Shown: positions 16,954-26,838, numbered from the stretch's first letter. The stretch: DNA of 64,000 nucleotides from Bradyrhizobium retamae (GCF_001440415.1 NZ_LLYA01000090.1:62001-126000), one strand, 5' to 3'. Made by a program: numbers and translations. The notes: a model not told the origin generated them from the sequence alone.

Positions 16954-19860
16954 TCATCCTTTCTTGCGCGGTCCGCGTTCAGGGGCGGGTTCGCCGGGGC
17001 CGGGGACCGCAGGAGGCGCCTCGGACTTGCCTTCAGGCTTCCCTTGGCCGCCCTTACGCGCGGACTCCCTGATGCCCTGCATATCGCGCGCTTCGCGAAT
17101 GAGGCCGGGCATCTTGGCAAGGCTTCCGCCCTCGACGCCGATGTCGGAAAGGATCGAATCAATCAGCGGCGCCTGCACCCGGTAGCGCAGCGCCGAGTCG
17201 ATCACCTCGTCGGTGGCGCTGCGGCCGCCATTGCCGCCGCCACCGCCGTTAAGCCCGTCCACCTGAAGGATGCGGATGCCCTCGATCTTCTCCATCGGCT
17301 TGACGCTCTCGCGCACGATGCCCTCGATACGATCAAGCAGCTTGCGGCGGAACAGCGAGTAGCGCGCCTGGTCGGTAAGCACGTTCTCGGCTTCGTTGAG
17401 CAGCCGCTGCGCCTCGGCTTCGACCGCGGCGCGCACGCGTTCGGCGTCGGCAGCGATACGGGTTTCCTCGGCCCGCTTCTCCGCCAGTAGCACCTCGACG
17501 GTCTTTTGCCGTTTGGCGATCTCGCTTTCGCGGGCGGTGACGACGCGCTCGGCCGCTTCGGTCGCCCGCACCCGCGCATCCTCGGCGGCCACCTTGGCGG
17601 CAGACTCTTCCAGCGATTTCTGGTACAGAGCGATCGCCTTCTCCATCAGCGCCGTTTCGACGTCCTTCTCGCGATTGACCTCGAGTTTCCGCAAGTCCCG
17701 CTCGCGGCCGATACGGGCTTCGTCGAGGCCGCGGTCGGCGGCGATGCGCGCCCGCTCGACTTCCTCGCGGGAAGCGATCTCGGCTTCCTGCAGCGCCTGG
17801 ACACGGCCGACTTCAAGCTGCTCGATCGCGCGCCGGCGTGCCAGCCGGGCGGCCTCCAGCGCCTGTTCACGCGAGACGTCTGTGGTCTCGACTTCCTTGC
17901 GCGCGTTGATCTCGGCCTGCTTGACCTGGCGATCGGCGTCGATGCGCTCGGAGCGCTTGGCGGCGAGCGCAATCACGCGCTCCTCGTCGGCGATCTCGAC
18001 CGCTTTCTTCTGATCGATATTGAGCACCTCGCGGGTCTTCGACGAGGCGATACGTTCGGCTTCGAGCGCCAGCTCGATCTCGACGCGGCGCCGCTCGATG
18101 GCGTCACGCCGCTTGAGTTCGGCGGCTTCGATGGCTTCGGTACGCTCGATCTCGAGCCCCCTGGTTTCTCTTTCGGCCCGAATACGCTGCGCGGCGACGA
18201 CCTTCTCCTGAGAGATGCGGGCGGCCTCGATCGCTTCGCGCGAGGCGATATCGGCCTCCTCGACGGCGCGGTTGCGCGCGATTTCGAGCGACCGAACGCG
18301 CTCTTCCTGCGCGATGCGGGAGGCTTCGGTTGCCTCTCGCGCCGAGATACCTGCGACCTCGAGCGCTTGGTTGCGCTCGATTTCCAGCTTGCGCGTGGTG
18401 TGCTCGGCGGCGATCCGCTCGGCTGCGAGTGTCCGTTCGCGCGCGATCCGTGCGGCTTCCACGGCTTTGTGCGCCTCGATCTCCGCTTCCTGGATGGTAC
18501 GAACCTGCTGGATCTCCAGCGAGCGGGTCCGCTCGTCGGAGGCAATGCGTTCGACGTTGACGATCGTTGTCTGGGCGATGCGCGCTTTTTCGGTCGCCTC
18601 GCGCGCCGCGATCTCGGCTTCCTCGACCGCGCGGGTCCGCTCGATCTCGCGCCGGCGGGTTTCTTCTTCGTTGGCGATCCGCGCGTCGGTGACGGCGCGG
18701 TCCTGCTGGATGCGCGCCTTCTCGATCGCTTCGCGTGCCGTGATCTCGGCTTCCTCGACCGTCCGCGTGCGCTCGATGTCGCGCTGCCGCACCTCTCGCT
18801 CCGAGGCAATGCGGGCGGTATCGACCGCGCGCTGATTGGCGATCTTGGCTTTTTCGATCTCCTCGCGCGCCAGCAGTTCCTTTTCCTCGACGGCGCGGGT
18901 GCGCTCGATCTCGCGGTGGCGCGTCTCGCGCTCGGAGAAGATGCGGGCTTCGGCGATCGCCTGTTCGTTGGCGATGCGTGCCTTTTCGATCGCCTCGCGG
19001 GCGGCGATCTGCGCCTGTTCGGCCTCGGTCTCGCGAAGGGCGCGCTCGCGCGCCACCTCGGTGCGCTGCAGCGCGCGGCGCATCTCGATGTCGCGTTCCT
19101 GTTCGAGGCGGGCGGTCTCGCTCTCGCGCTCGATCTCCAGCGCCTGGCGCTCGGCATCGAGGTTGCGGGTGCGGATCTTGATCATAGAATCCTGTTCGAT
19201 GTCGTTGCGCAGCTTGCGCTTGGCCTCGATGTCCTCCATCAGGCGGGTGAGGCCCTCGGCGTCGAACCGGTTGGATGGGTTGAAATATTCGAGATCGGTC
19301 TGATCGAGATCGGTGATGGCGACCGACTCCAGCTCAAGCCCGTTCTGGGCGAGCGCTTCGGCTGCGGCGGCCTTGAGCCGCGTGACGTATTCGCCGCGCT
19401 GCTCGTGCATCTGCTCCATGGTCATTTCGGCGGCCACTGAACGTATGGCCGAGACGAACTTGCCGGAAAGCAGGGCGTGCAACTGCTCCGGCTCGAGCGT
19501 GCGCCGCCCGAGGGTGGCGGCGGCGATCGCGACGGCTTCACGGGTCGGCTGCACGCGCACGTAAAAATCGGCCTCGATGTCGATACGCATGCGGTCGCGG
19601 GTGATCACGGCGTCGTGCTTGGCCCGCACGATGCCCATCGGCAGCACGTTCATGTTGACGGGCGTGTAGTCGTGAATGAACGGCAGCACGAAGGCGCCGC
19701 CGTTGATCACCACGCGCTCGCCCAAGAGACCGGTACGGACGAAGGACACTTCCTTCGACGATCGGTGGTAGAGCCAGTTCACGATATAGACAACAATGGC
19801 GATCACGATGATCGCGACGATCAGCCAGAGGATCAATTCGCCAATCAGGGTCCCCGACAT
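16954..19860 (-). CDS. Giant flotillin/SPFH-domain protein with long 11-residue-repeat coiled coil
   Basis: This is a 968-residue membrane scaffold candidate. Residues 6-28 form one N-terminal membrane segment. Residues about 35-215 form an SPFH (band 7) domain (TGLLGERVVINGGAFVLPF, DRMRIDIEADFYVRVQPT). Residues about 230-825 are an almost pure Glu/Arg/Ala/Ile coiled coil. A smaller domain (residues 826-905) and a Gly/Pro-rich tail follow. The usual bacterial flotillins are about 500-550 residues, so this one is nearly doubled by the coil. Its coil has a strict 11-residue period (see the repeat feature). It is embedded in the catabolic operon, 24 bases after the TIM-barrel gene, so it may organise the transporter and enzymes at the membrane; that role is inference. 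Confidence 0.88.
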   Translation of the reverse strand: MSGTLIGELILWLIVAIIVIAIVVYIVNWLYHRSSKEVSFVRTGLLGERVVINGGAFVLPFIHDYTPVNMNVLPMGIVRAKHDAVITRDRMRIDIEADFYVRVQPTREAVAIAAATLGRRTLEPEQLHALLSGKFVSAIRSVAAEMTMEQMHEQRGEYVTRLKAAAAEALAQNGLELESVAITDLDQTDLEYFNPSNRFDAEGLTRLMEDIEAKRKLRNDIEQDSMIKIRTRNLDAERQALEIERESETARLEQERDIEMRRALQRTEVARERALRETEAEQAQIAAREAIEKARIANEQAIAEARIFSERETRHREIERTRAVEEKELLAREEIEKAKIANQRAVDTARIASEREVRQRDIERTRTVEEAEITAREAIEKARIQQDRAVTDARIANEEETRRREIERTRAVEEAEIAAREATEKARIAQTTIVNVERIASDERTRSLEIQQVRTIQEAEIEAHKAVEAARIARERTLAAERIAAEHTTRKLEIERNQALEVAGISAREATEASRIAQEERVRSLEIARNRAVEEADIASREAIEAARISQEKVVAAQRIRAERETRGLEIERTEAIEAAELKRRDAIERRRVEIELALEAERIASSKTREVLNIDQKKAVEIADEERVIALAAKRSERIDADRQVKQAEINARKEVETTDVSREQALEAARLARRRAIEQLEVGRVQALQEAEIASREEVERARIAADRGLDEARIGRERDLRKLEVNREKDVETALMEKAIALYQKSLEESAAKVAAEDARVRATEAAERVVTARESEIAKRQKTVEVLLAEKRAEETRIAADAERVRAAVEAEAQRLLNEAENVLTDQARYSLFRRKLLDRIEGIVRESVKPMEKIEGIRILQVDGLNGGGGGNGGRSATDEVIDSALRYRVQAPLIDSILSDIGVEGGSLAKMPGLIREARDMQGIRESARKGGQGKPEGKSEAPPAVPGPGEPAPERGPRKKG
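17644..19008 (-). repeat. Hendecad (33-nt) repeat region coding for the flotillin coiled coil
   Basis: The stretch codes for residues 285-739 of the flotillin-like protein. Counting by hand, every 11th residue from 285 to 615 is hydrophobic: 31 positions, all Ile except Leu329, Leu582 and Val593. After one 14-residue step the register resumes from 629 to 739 (11 positions: V, I, I, V, L, V, I, I, I, V, M). Four 11-mers often combine into 44-residue (132-nt) super-repeats starting IERTR..EEAEI. The repeats are conserved in protein but diverged in DNA. Hendecads favour straight or slightly right-handed coiled coils. Confidence 0.9.
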
Positions 19861-19884
19861 CTCTTCCTCCCTTTGGTCTCGGCG

Positions 19885-20718
19885 TTACCGCGCGCCGATC
19901 GCCTTGAATTTACGAACCTGTTCGGTGAGCGCCCGCTCCACCGGCAGGCGCTCCATCGAGGAGGCGCCGTAGAAGCCGTGGCACTTGCGCGTATGTTTCA
20001 TGATGAAGTCGGCGTCGGCGGGCTCGGCTATCGGACCGCCATGGGCCAGAACCAAAATGTCCGGATTGACACTGAGGGCGGCTGCCGCCCAGGTGTCGAT
20101 CTGTTCCGGGCAGTCCTCGAGCTTCGGCGCGGTATGCGCACCGATCGCGCCGCCGGTGGTGAGGCCGAGATGACAGACGATGATGTCGGCGCCCGCGATC
20201 GCCATTGCCGCGGCTTCGCTCTCGCTGAACACATAGGGTGTCGTCAGCATGTCCTTGTCGCGCGCCTTGGCGATCATGTCGATCTCCAGCGCATAGGACA
20301 TTCCGGTTTCCTCGAGATTGGCGCGGAATACGCCGTCGATCAGGCCGACGGTCGGAAAGTTCTGTACGCCGGCAAAGCCGAGCGCCTTCAACTGATCGAG
20401 AAAACTGTCCATGTCGCGGAACGGATCGGTGCCGTTGACGCCCGCCAATACCGGCGTCCGGGTGACGACGGGGAGCACTTCGCCAGCCATCTCCAGCACG
20501 ATCGCGTTGGCGTCGCCATAGGGCATCAGGCCGGCGAGGGAGCCGCGTCCTGCCATGCGGTAGCGGCCGGAATTGTAGATCACGATCAGGTCGACGCCGC
20601 CCGCTTCCTCGCATTTGGCCGATAGGCCGGTGCCCGCGCCGCCGCCGACGATCGGCTCGCCCTTGGCGGCCATGTTGCGAAACTTCTTCAGGATGGCTGA
20701 ACGTTCGAACTTCGCCAT
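19885..20718 (-). CDS. Phosphoenolpyruvate hydrolase-family TIM-barrel protein (Tm-1 C-domain-like)
   Basis: From the ATG at 20718 the protein is 277 residues. It begins [20 protein letters not shown] and has the glycine-rich [19 protein letters not shown] and the conserved [20 protein letters not shown]. It continues with [27 protein letters not shown] and a late LAHGGPI and [12 protein letters not shown]. This is the PEP_hydrolase (PF09370-type) family. In plants and fungi this barrel is fused to an UPF0261 domain, as in tomato Tm-1. Here the UPF0261 domain is the end of the adjacent upstream gene, 2 bases away, so the two proteins likely form the same complex. The biochemical function in bacteria is not established. 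Confidence 0.83.
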   Translation of the reverse strand: MAKFERSAILKKFRNMAAKGEPIVGGGAGTGLSAKCEEAGGVDLIVIYNSGRYRMAGRGSLAGLMPYGDANAIVLEMAGEVLPVVTRTPVLAGVNGTDPFRDMDSFLDQLKALGFAGVQNFPTVGLIDGVFRANLEETGMSYALEIDMIAKARDKDMLTTPYVFSESEAAAMAIAGADIIVCHLGLTTGGAIGAHTAPKLEDCPEQIDTWAAAALSVNPDILVLAHGGPIAEPADADFIMKHTRKCHGFYGASSMERLPVERALTEQVRKFKAIGAR

Positions 20719-20720
20719 GG

Positions 20721-22955
20721 TCACCTCGCGACTTTCCGACGTGTCCCCGGGCGTCCGACCAGAGGACGGAGCGCGTTGACGATGGCGGATGCAAATTCGG
20801 GTTCGTTGATGTGGCGCCTGATGCGGATGAGCTGGCGGTTGCCGGTCTGGCGCACGCTGCGTTCCAGCGCTGTAAACAGCGCCGCGTCGGCTTCCGGATC
20901 CCAGAACGGCTGGCCAGGGTCGTCGAGCGCGGAGACGCCGCCTTCCGGCAGGAAGAAGCGCACCGGCCCGTCCATCCGGTTCAGTCTTTCGCCGATCCAG
21001 CGCCCGATGCGGTCGTTCTCTTCCGGCGTGGTGCGCATCAAGGTCACCTGCGGATTGTGAACGTGGAATTTGCGCTGGCGGTAGCGTTCGGGAATGCTGT
21101 CGGGCGCGCCGAAATTGACCATGTCGAGCGCGCCGGCCGAGCCGATGAAGGGGACGCGGCTGCGGATGATCGCGCCAAAGCGGTCGTCGGTTGCCGGGAA
21201 CATGCCGCCCATCAGGAGATCGCAGACTTCCGTCGTCGTGAGATCGACGACGGCCGCCAGCATTCCGGAATCGACCAGCTTTTCCATCGAGCGGCCGCCG
21301 ACGCCGGTGGCGTGGAAGACGAGGCACTCGAAATCGCTGCGCAGATCGGCCGTAATCTTCTGCACGGCCGGTGTCGTCACGCCAAACATGGTGATGCCGA
21401 CAGCGGGCAACGCAATCCGCGCGTTACGCTCGGCCGCGCCTTGATTTTCGAGACGCGCCTTCACCATGCCGGCGATGGCGTTGGCGCCGTTGGCGAGCAC
21501 GGCACGCGAGATCGAGTTGAGGCCCTGCACGTCGGTGACCGAATACATCATCGTGATATCGGCGGGTCCGACATAAGGGCCGACGTCTCCCGATGCGACG
21601 GATGAGATGATGAGTTTCGGCACGCCGACGGGAAGGCCGCGCATGCCCGGCGCGACCAGCGAGGCGCCGCCGGAGCCGCCCGCCGAAATGATGCCTGCGA
21701 CATTGCCCTGACGGCGCAGCCAATTGGCGAAGGCATCGGCCATCGCAGTCACCGACGCGCCGCGATCGGAGCCGAACACGCTCGACCCGCCGCGGCCATG
21801 GTTGAGCGCAATTTCCTGGGCAGAGACGTCGCAGGTGGAGAGCTTGCCGCTGGTGGACACGTCGATCAGGCGCGTCCGCAAACCGTGTCCGGCGATCACG
21901 TCGCGGATGAAGCGCAGCTCCTCGCCCTTGGTGTCGAGGGTGCCAACGACGAGAACGACCGGTGGCCCGGCCGCGGTTTGAACGACGGCACCGGCTTGGC
22001 GCTTCTGCCGTGCGGCGTCTTCAATCCGGTTGATGCCCGTCGAAAGCGTGCGCGCGGCTGCCTCGATGCGCGCAATCGGTGCCGGCTGCGACCAGCGCGT
22101 CGGCAGCGTGGGATTGGAGATATAGATCCGGATTGGCGCCGTGCTCGGGGCGCGCGGTGGGGAGGGGCGCGCCTTCTCCGCGCTTGCATCGGTGGCTTCA
22201 ATATCCGTTTCCGGCTCGGCGTGGACACCAACGACTCCAACACCGAGTAGACGTTGTTGCAACTCGCGGTCGGCGGCAAGGCGCGCGGAGTCGATGATGC
22301 GATTGATGCGGCCATTGACCATGATCGCGACGTTCTTCGAAATCGCCGTGGCGACGCCGATATTCTGCTCGATCACCAGCACCGACATCTCGCCGTCTTC
22401 GGCAAGCCGCACCAGCATTTCCTCGACCTGGGCGACGATAACGGGCGCAAGGCCTTCGGTCGGCTCGTCCATGATGAGGAGATGCGGATTGGTCAGAAGC
22501 GCGCGCGAGATCGCCAGCATCTGCTGTTCGCCGCCCGAGAGCTGGGCGCCGCCATGGTCCTTGCGCTCGGCAAGGCGGGGAAATGTCTCGTAGATGCGAT
22601 CGATGGTCCAGGCGCCGCGCCGCATCCCGGCCGCCAGCCGCAGATGTTCGTCCACGCTGAGCGACCGCCACAGCCGTCGCCCTTGCGGAACGTAGCCGAC
22701 ACCTGCTTGCGCGATCCGCGCCGGGCTGAAGCGGGTGATGTCTTCGCCGCGGACGCGAACCGAACCACCGCTCGCCCGCAGCAAGCCCATGATGGTCTTG
22801 CACAGCGTGGTCTTGCCCATGCCGTTGCGGCCGACTACCGAGAACACGCCGGAATCCAGCGTCAACTCGACGCCCTGCAGCGCATGGGAATGGCCGTAGT
22901 AAACGTCGAGGCCCCGGACTTCGAGGGCAGGCGGTGAACGGCGGAAATCACTCAT
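20721..22955 (-). CDS. Fusion: LivF-type ABC ATPase + UPF0261 (Tm-1-like) domain
   Basis: A 744-residue fusion. Residues 10-238 are a complete LivF-type ATPase: Walker [10 protein letters not shown] (42-50), signature LSGGEQQ (139-145) and Walker B LLIMDEP (159-165). A low-complexity Pro/Ser/Ala linker spans about 245-330. Residues about 332-735 are an UPF0261/Tm-1-like domain, with [19 protein letters not shown] at its start, then [24 protein letters not shown] nucleotide-binding glycines, [15 protein letters not shown] and [12 protein letters not shown]. It overlaps livG by eight bases. Joining a transport ATPase to this domain is unusual and ties uptake physically to the Tm-1-like module whose second half is encoded next (19885-20718). 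Confidence 0.88.
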   Translation of the reverse strand: MSDFRRSPPALEVRGLDVYYGHSHALQGVELTLDSGVFSVVGRNGMGKTTLCKTIMGLLRASGGSVRVRGEDITRFSPARIAQAGVGYVPQGRRLWRSLSVDEHLRLAAGMRRGAWTIDRIYETFPRLAERKDHGGAQLSGGEQQMLAISRALLTNPHLLIMDEPTEGLAPVIVAQVEEMLVRLAEDGEMSVLVIEQNIGVATAISKNVAIMVNGRINRIIDSARLAADRELQQRLLGVGVVGVHAEPETDIEATDASAEKARPSPPRAPSTAPIRIYISNPTLPTRWSQPAPIARIEAAARTLSTGINRIEDAARQKRQAGAVVQTAAGPPVVLVVGTLDTKGEELRFIRDVIAGHGLRTRLIDVSTSGKLSTCDVSAQEIALNHGRGGSSVFGSDRGASVTAMADAFANWLRRQGNVAGIISAGGSGGASLVAPGMRGLPVGVPKLIISSVASGDVGPYVGPADITMMYSVTDVQGLNSISRAVLANGANAIAGMVKARLENQGAAERNARIALPAVGITMFGVTTPAVQKITADLRSDFECLVFHATGVGGRSMEKLVDSGMLAAVVDLTTTEVCDLLMGGMFPATDDRFGAIIRSRVPFIGSAGALDMVNFGAPDSIPERYRQRKFHVHNPQVTLMRTTPEENDRIGRWIGERLNRMDGPVRFFLPEGGVSALDDPGQPFWDPEADAALFTALERSVRQTGNRQLIRIRRHINEPEFASAIVNALRPLVGRPGTRRKVAR

Positions 22956-23730
22956 GGCCGGCCCCCAGATAGAGTTCCTGCACCTCCGGGTCGGCTTCTA
23001 TCTCGTGCGGCAGGCCTTCCTTGAAGACACGGCCGTTGTGCATCATCGTGACGCTTTCGACGACGCGAAGCGCGACATCCATGTCGTGCTCGATGATGAT
23101 GTAGCCGATATGGGCCGGCAGCGACGTCAGGATATCGATCAGTTCGCGCCGTTCGGTGGGGGAGAGGCCCGCGGCCGGTTCGTCGAACAGGATGAAGCGC
23201 GGCGCGCCGGCGAGCGCGAGCGCGATCTCGAGCTGCCGCTGCTGGCCATGGGCGAGTTCCGCGACCCGCTGCTCCCTGACCGATGCCAGATGCACCGCCT
23301 GGATCAGCGCCTCTGTCGCATGCATGAGGGCATCGTTCGCTCCCGGGCGCAGCGGAGAAAACCGTCCGCGAGAAACGCCGCGGCAAGCGAGGTAGACGTT
23401 GTCCCTCACGGTAAGGCCGGGGAACAGTGCTGATATCTGGTACGTGCGGCGCAAGCCGCGCCTGATACGCTCATAGGGCGGGAAGTGGGTAATGTCCTCG
23501 CCGAAGAAGCGGATGGTGCCGGAGGACGGCGGAAAGTCCCCGGTCACGCAATTGAACAGCGTGGTCTTGCCGGCGCCGTTGGAGCCGAGCACGGCGCGGC
23601 GTTCGCCCGGGCGAACGGTGATGGTAACGTCGGTCAGCGCCGCGAGCGCGCCGAACAGCCGCGTCACGCCGCGCAGCTCCAGCGCAGCGCCGGCGCCGAC
23701 AGTCGAGAAGCGTGGCGCGGCGCTAACCAT
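22948..23730 (-). CDS. Branched-chain-type ABC transporter ATP-binding protein (LivG-like)
   Basis: A 260-residue ATPase with Walker A GSNGAGKTT, a LivG-type switch region (GLRRTYQISALFPGLTVRDNVYLA), signature-like LAHGQQRQLEIALAL and Walker B FILFDEPAAGLSP. The signature reads AHGQQR rather than LSGGQ, as is common in LivG proteins. It overlaps livM by eight bases and the LivF fusion gene by eight bases. It forms the second ATPase of the Liv-type importer with LivM (23723-24805), LivH (24807-25817) and the binding protein at 26925-28175. Confidence 0.92.
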   Translation of the reverse strand: MVSAAPRFSTVGAGAALELRGVTRLFGALAALTDVTITVRPGERRAVLGSNGAGKTTLFNCVTGDFPPSSGTIRFFGEDITHFPPYERIRRGLRRTYQISALFPGLTVRDNVYLACRGVSRGRFSPLRPGANDALMHATEALIQAVHLASVREQRVAELAHGQQRQLEIALALAGAPRFILFDEPAAGLSPTERRELIDILTSLPAHIGYIIIEHDMDVALRVVESVTMMHNGRVFKEGLPHEIEADPEVQELYLGAGHE

Positions 23731-24805
23731 GGCCGTGGCCTCCGCCCGCGCGTTTATCGACGGCCGCCGCGCCGCGGCGCCACCGCTCCCATAGCCCGAT
23801 CACGCCATCCGATGACCAGAACACGATGGCGAGGAAGCCGAGGCCGATCAGCAGCCGGAAGCGGTTGCCGTCGAGCCCGAACTTGACCAATAGATCGAGC
23901 GCAAAGGTACGCAGGATGACGAAGATGAAGGCGCCGATGAAGGGCCCGATGGGGCGGGTGATGCCGCCGACCACGGCTATGATCAGGATGTCGATGCAGG
24001 CGCCGACGCTGACCGAGCCGGGCGAAATCTGCCGGTAGTTCCAGACCTGCAGGATGCCGCCGAGTGCGGCGATGAAGGCCGCAAACGCGTAGGCTGCCAC
24101 ACGGTGCGCGTTGACGTTAAAGCCGAGGGCGGCCATGCGGCGGGGATTGTCGCGCACGCCCTGCAGCGCGAGGCCGAAAGGCGCGCGCGAGACATATTGA
24201 ACGGCGAAGTAGCAAAACGCCGCGACGCCCAGCGTGACGTAATAGAAGGGAATATCGGAGCGCCAGTCGATGCCCCAGAAGCGCGGCGTGGCGATGGTAT
24301 TGATGCCGGTGTGGCCGCCGAAGATCGGCCAGTTCTGGTTGGTGAAATAGTAGAAGGCCGCGCCGATCGCGAGCGTGATCATGATGGTGTAGATGCCCTC
24401 GGTGCGCACCGCGAGCGCGCCACCGAGCGTGCCGAAGGCAGTGGCCAGAATGAGCGCCATCGGCGTTGCGAGCCACCACGGCCAGCCGAGGCTGATATTG
24501 GTGTTGGCGCTCATGCCGAACACCGCGACCATGTAGGCGGCAAAGCCGGCGACGGTGAGCTGCATCAGGCTGACCATGCCGCCATAGCCCGCCAGGAACA
24601 TCAGGCTGAGCGCCACGGTCCCGAGGATCAGCGTCGTGGCAAAGATCTCGATCAGGAAGAAGCCATTGGCGATGAACGGCATGATCAAGAGGATCACGGC
24701 CACCAGCCAGACAGCCGGCTTGTTGAATTCCGGCCACGCCAACAACGCCGCGCGCAGTTTTGCCGGCTGACTGGTCTGAGGATGAGCGCCCTGGAGCAAC
24801 GACAT
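23723..24805 (-). CDS. Branched-chain-type ABC transporter permease (LivM-like)
   Basis: From the ATG at 24805 this is a 360-residue inner-membrane permease with about ten hydrophobic segments. The LivM signature region is present (GVRDNPRRMAALGFNVNAHRVAAYAF), along with YGGMVSLMQLTVAGFAAYMV. An in-frame start at 24820 would add five residues; I prefer 24805 because it sits one base after the livH stop. It pairs with LivH to form the membrane channel of the importer. Confidence 0.91.
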   Translation of the reverse strand: MSLLQGAHPQTSQPAKLRAALLAWPEFNKPAVWLVAVILLIMPFIANGFFLIEIFATTLILGTVALSLMFLAGYGGMVSLMQLTVAGFAAYMVAVFGMSANTNISLGWPWWLATPMALILATAFGTLGGALAVRTEGIYTIMITLAIGAAFYYFTNQNWPIFGGHTGINTIATPRFWGIDWRSDIPFYYVTLGVAAFCYFAVQYVSRAPFGLALQGVRDNPRRMAALGFNVNAHRVAAYAFAAFIAALGGILQVWNYRQISPGSVSVGACIDILIIAVVGGITRPIGPFIGAFIFVILRTFALDLLVKFGLDGNRFRLLIGLGFLAIVFWSSDGVIGLWERWRRGAAAVDKRAGGGHGHG

Positions 24806-24806
24806 G

Positions 24807-25817
24807 TCAGCGCCTCGCAAGGAGGCCCTGCGGCCGCAGCGCCAGCACCAGCACCATGATGAGGAAGGTCACGACGATCGCATAAGTCGGGATGTAGACG
24901 GAGCCGAGCTGCTCGGCGAGGCCGATGATGACGGCGCCCAGCGCCGCGCCCGGGATCGATCCCATGCCGCCGACGATGACGACGACGAGGGAAGCCAGCA
25001 GAAAGCGGGTATCCTCGCCGGGCGAAAGCGACTGAAAGGTTCCGCCGACGACGCCCGCGATGCCGGCAAGCCCCGCGCCAAGCGCGAACACGGCAACGAA
25101 GACGAGCTGGATCGGCACGCCGGTCGCCGCGAGCATGTCGCGGTCATCGACGCCGGCGCGCACCATCATGCCGACGCGGGTTCGGTTGAGCGCCAGCCAC
25201 ATCGCGATGCCGATCACGATCGCCGCGACCAGGATCACGAGCCGCACCAGCGGATAACGCAAATAGACCGCCTCACCCGACGATTTGATCGCGGTAACCA
25301 GCGGCAATTCGATCGGACCGACCAGCCAGCTCGGCGTCTGGATCTGATAGAAGTCACCACCGAAGGCCCACAGCATCAGATCGGCAAACACGATCGAGAG
25401 ACCGATCGTGACCATGGTCTGGCGCAGATCCTGCCCTTCCATGCGGCGGAAGACCGCGATCTGCAGGACGATGCCGACCAGCGCCACACCGAAAAATGCG
25501 ATGATGAAGCCGAGGATCCAGGAACCGGTCCAGGCGCTGATGGCGTAACCGATGTAGCCGCCGAACAGATAAAGCGAGCCATGCGCCAGATTGACATTGC
25601 GCATCAGGCCGAAGATGAGCGTGAAGCCGCTGGCCACCAGGAAGTAAAGGCTGCCGAGCGTGATGCCGTTGAATAGGGCGTTGAGAAAGACCCGCTTCCT
25701 GCCGATCGCCTCTTCGAGGCCGGGCGGCCAGACGGCAAGGATCAGCCACAACAGCACCGCAACCGCGATCAGCAGGATCAGCGCCCATGCCGGATGGCGT
25801 TCGATGAATCGTATCAC
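24807..25817 (-). CDS. Branched-chain-type ABC transporter permease (LivH-like)
   Basis: A 336-residue permease with about eight to nine membrane segments. LivH features are FNGITLGSLYFLVASGFTLI, MRNVNLAHGSLYLFGGYIGY, the cytoplasmic loop with RAGVDDRDMLAATGV and the late GGMGSIPGAALGAVIIGL. It is the first gene of the long minus-strand run, about 130 bases downstream of the AraC gene stop, so the operon promoter probably lies in 25818-25946. Importers of this family take up branched-chain amino acids but also amides, urea and aromatic acids. The catabolic neighbours suggest an aromatic or heterocyclic substrate here. Confidence 0.91.
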   Translation of the reverse strand: MIRFIERHPAWALILLIAVAVLLWLILAVWPPGLEEAIGRKRVFLNALFNGITLGSLYFLVASGFTLIFGLMRNVNLAHGSLYLFGGYIGYAISAWTGSWILGFIIAFFGVALVGIVLQIAVFRRMEGQDLRQTMVTIGLSIVFADLMLWAFGGDFYQIQTPSWLVGPIELPLVTAIKSSGEAVYLRYPLVRLVILVAAIVIGIAMWLALNRTRVGMMVRAGVDDRDMLAATGVPIQLVFVAVFALGAGLAGIAGVVGGTFQSLSPGEDTRFLLASLVVVIVGGMGSIPGAALGAVIIGLAEQLGSVYIPTYAIVVTFLIMVLVLALRPQGLLARR

Positions 25818-25932
25818 GGTAGCAGCCCGGCCGTCGCCATACCGTCCTCCCAGACGCCGCGGCCGTTTCGGCTCGCGTTTTGGGGCATCCTAACGGCGCC
25901 GCGGACCTTGCACTTGATTGTCAGTATCTTTT

Positions 25933-25945
25933 CGCACCAGGTGCG
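25933..25945. promoter_or_regulatory. Short palindrome upstream of the livH operon
   Basis: The sequence CGCACCAGGTGCG is a perfect 6-bp inverted repeat around one central base. It lies directly after the araC stop and about 115 bases upstream of the livH start. It could be an operator for the large operon or a weak transcription-ending hairpin for araC; no T-run follows on the minus strand. Confidence 0.3.
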
Positions 25946-25946
25946 C

Positions 25947-26774
25947 TCAGGGGTGCAAGACTTTGGCGGCGCGGCGGTATTCAGTCGGCGCCATCCCGAC
26001 ATTGGCCGCGAAGAAGCGGGTGAAACCGCTCTGGGAGGAGAAGCCGAGATCGAAGCCGATATCGGCGATCGGCACTTCGGTCGCTACCAGAGCGTCCAGC
26101 GCCTGTTCCATGATCAGTGTATTGAGATAGAGATTTGGCGTAACGCCGGTCTGGGTGCGGAACAGCCGGTAGAAGTGCGGGCGCGACAGCCCGGAGGCCC
26201 GCGCGATCGAATCCAGCTCGATCTCGGCGCCCGGGCTTTCCGACATCAGCTTGATGGATTTGCGGACGCGAAAGTCGGTGACGGCGGTGGCGGTGCGTGT
26301 CTCCTGCACCGGCTCGGACGTCTGCCAGCTTTCGTCATAACAACTGTCGATCAACTGCCTGAGTTCGCAATCGAGGCTGCTCAACGAAGGCGCGCCGCAC
26401 ACCAGCGCGGCAGAGCGGCGAATATGCCTGTCGAGCGTGGCCGTACGCTTGAAGCAGGTGCGGCCGAATCGCAGGCTGTGGCCGCGGGCCGCATCGGGGG
26501 CGAACCATTCGGCGTTAACGTAAAGCACGAAGAAGATCGCCCCGTTCTCCATGTCCGTTGGGACAAAGTTGTGCGGTTCCCAAGGGTTGACGGCAACGAT
26601 GGAGTCTTCCGCAAGCAACCATCGCTCGTCGCACACGTCGATGCGCGCTGGCGTTCCACCGACATGAAAAATCAGGTGCCCTTCGCGATGCGCGTGCATG
26701 TTGAAGGGGCGGTTCAACTGATAGACCGTCGCGCGACCGAACCGGCCGTGGAAGACGGCGAGAGCCTTGCTCAT
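25947..26774 (-). CDS. AraC-family transcriptional regulator
   Basis: A 275-residue regulator. The N-terminal about 150 residues form a cupin-like ligand-binding domain (FNMHAHREGHLIFHVGG, NPWEPHNFV). The C-terminal half carries two helix-turn-helix motifs: LDSIARASGLSRPHFYRLFR and VPIADIGFDLGFSSQSGFTRFF, followed by GMAPTEYRR. It sits between the binding-protein gene and the livH operon on the same strand, so it most likely senses the imported compound or a metabolite and controls both. Three tandem 11-bp repeats lie 65-97 bases upstream of its start. Confidence 0.9.
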   Translation of the reverse strand: MSKALAVFHGRFGRATVYQLNRPFNMHAHREGHLIFHVGGTPARIDVCDERWLLAEDSIVAVNPWEPHNFVPTDMENGAIFFVLYVNAEWFAPDAARGHSLRFGRTCFKRTATLDRHIRRSAALVCGAPSLSSLDCELRQLIDSCYDESWQTSEPVQETRTATAVTDFRVRKSIKLMSESPGAEIELDSIARASGLSRPHFYRLFRTQTGVTPNLYLNTLIMEQALDALVATEVPIADIGFDLGFSSQSGFTRFFAANVGMAPTEYRRAAKVLHP

Positions 26775-26838
26775 GCCTTCCCTCCCGCGGGATGTTCTTG
26801 TCTTTTCAACGAGCGTTCAACATCCGCCGCGAGAATGC

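Noticed and set aside
17644..19008. A CRISPR-like or satellite repeat array
   Set aside because: The 33/132-nt periodicity is in frame, diverged at DNA level and fully explained by the hendecad coiled coil; there are no uniform repeats with unique spacers.
17506..19440. A 644-codon open frame on the plus strand opposite the flotillin gene
   Set aside because: It is a shadow of the repetitive, GC-rich coiled-coil gene. Its product is a low-complexity repeat without family features, and the minus-strand gene has a full SPFH domain.
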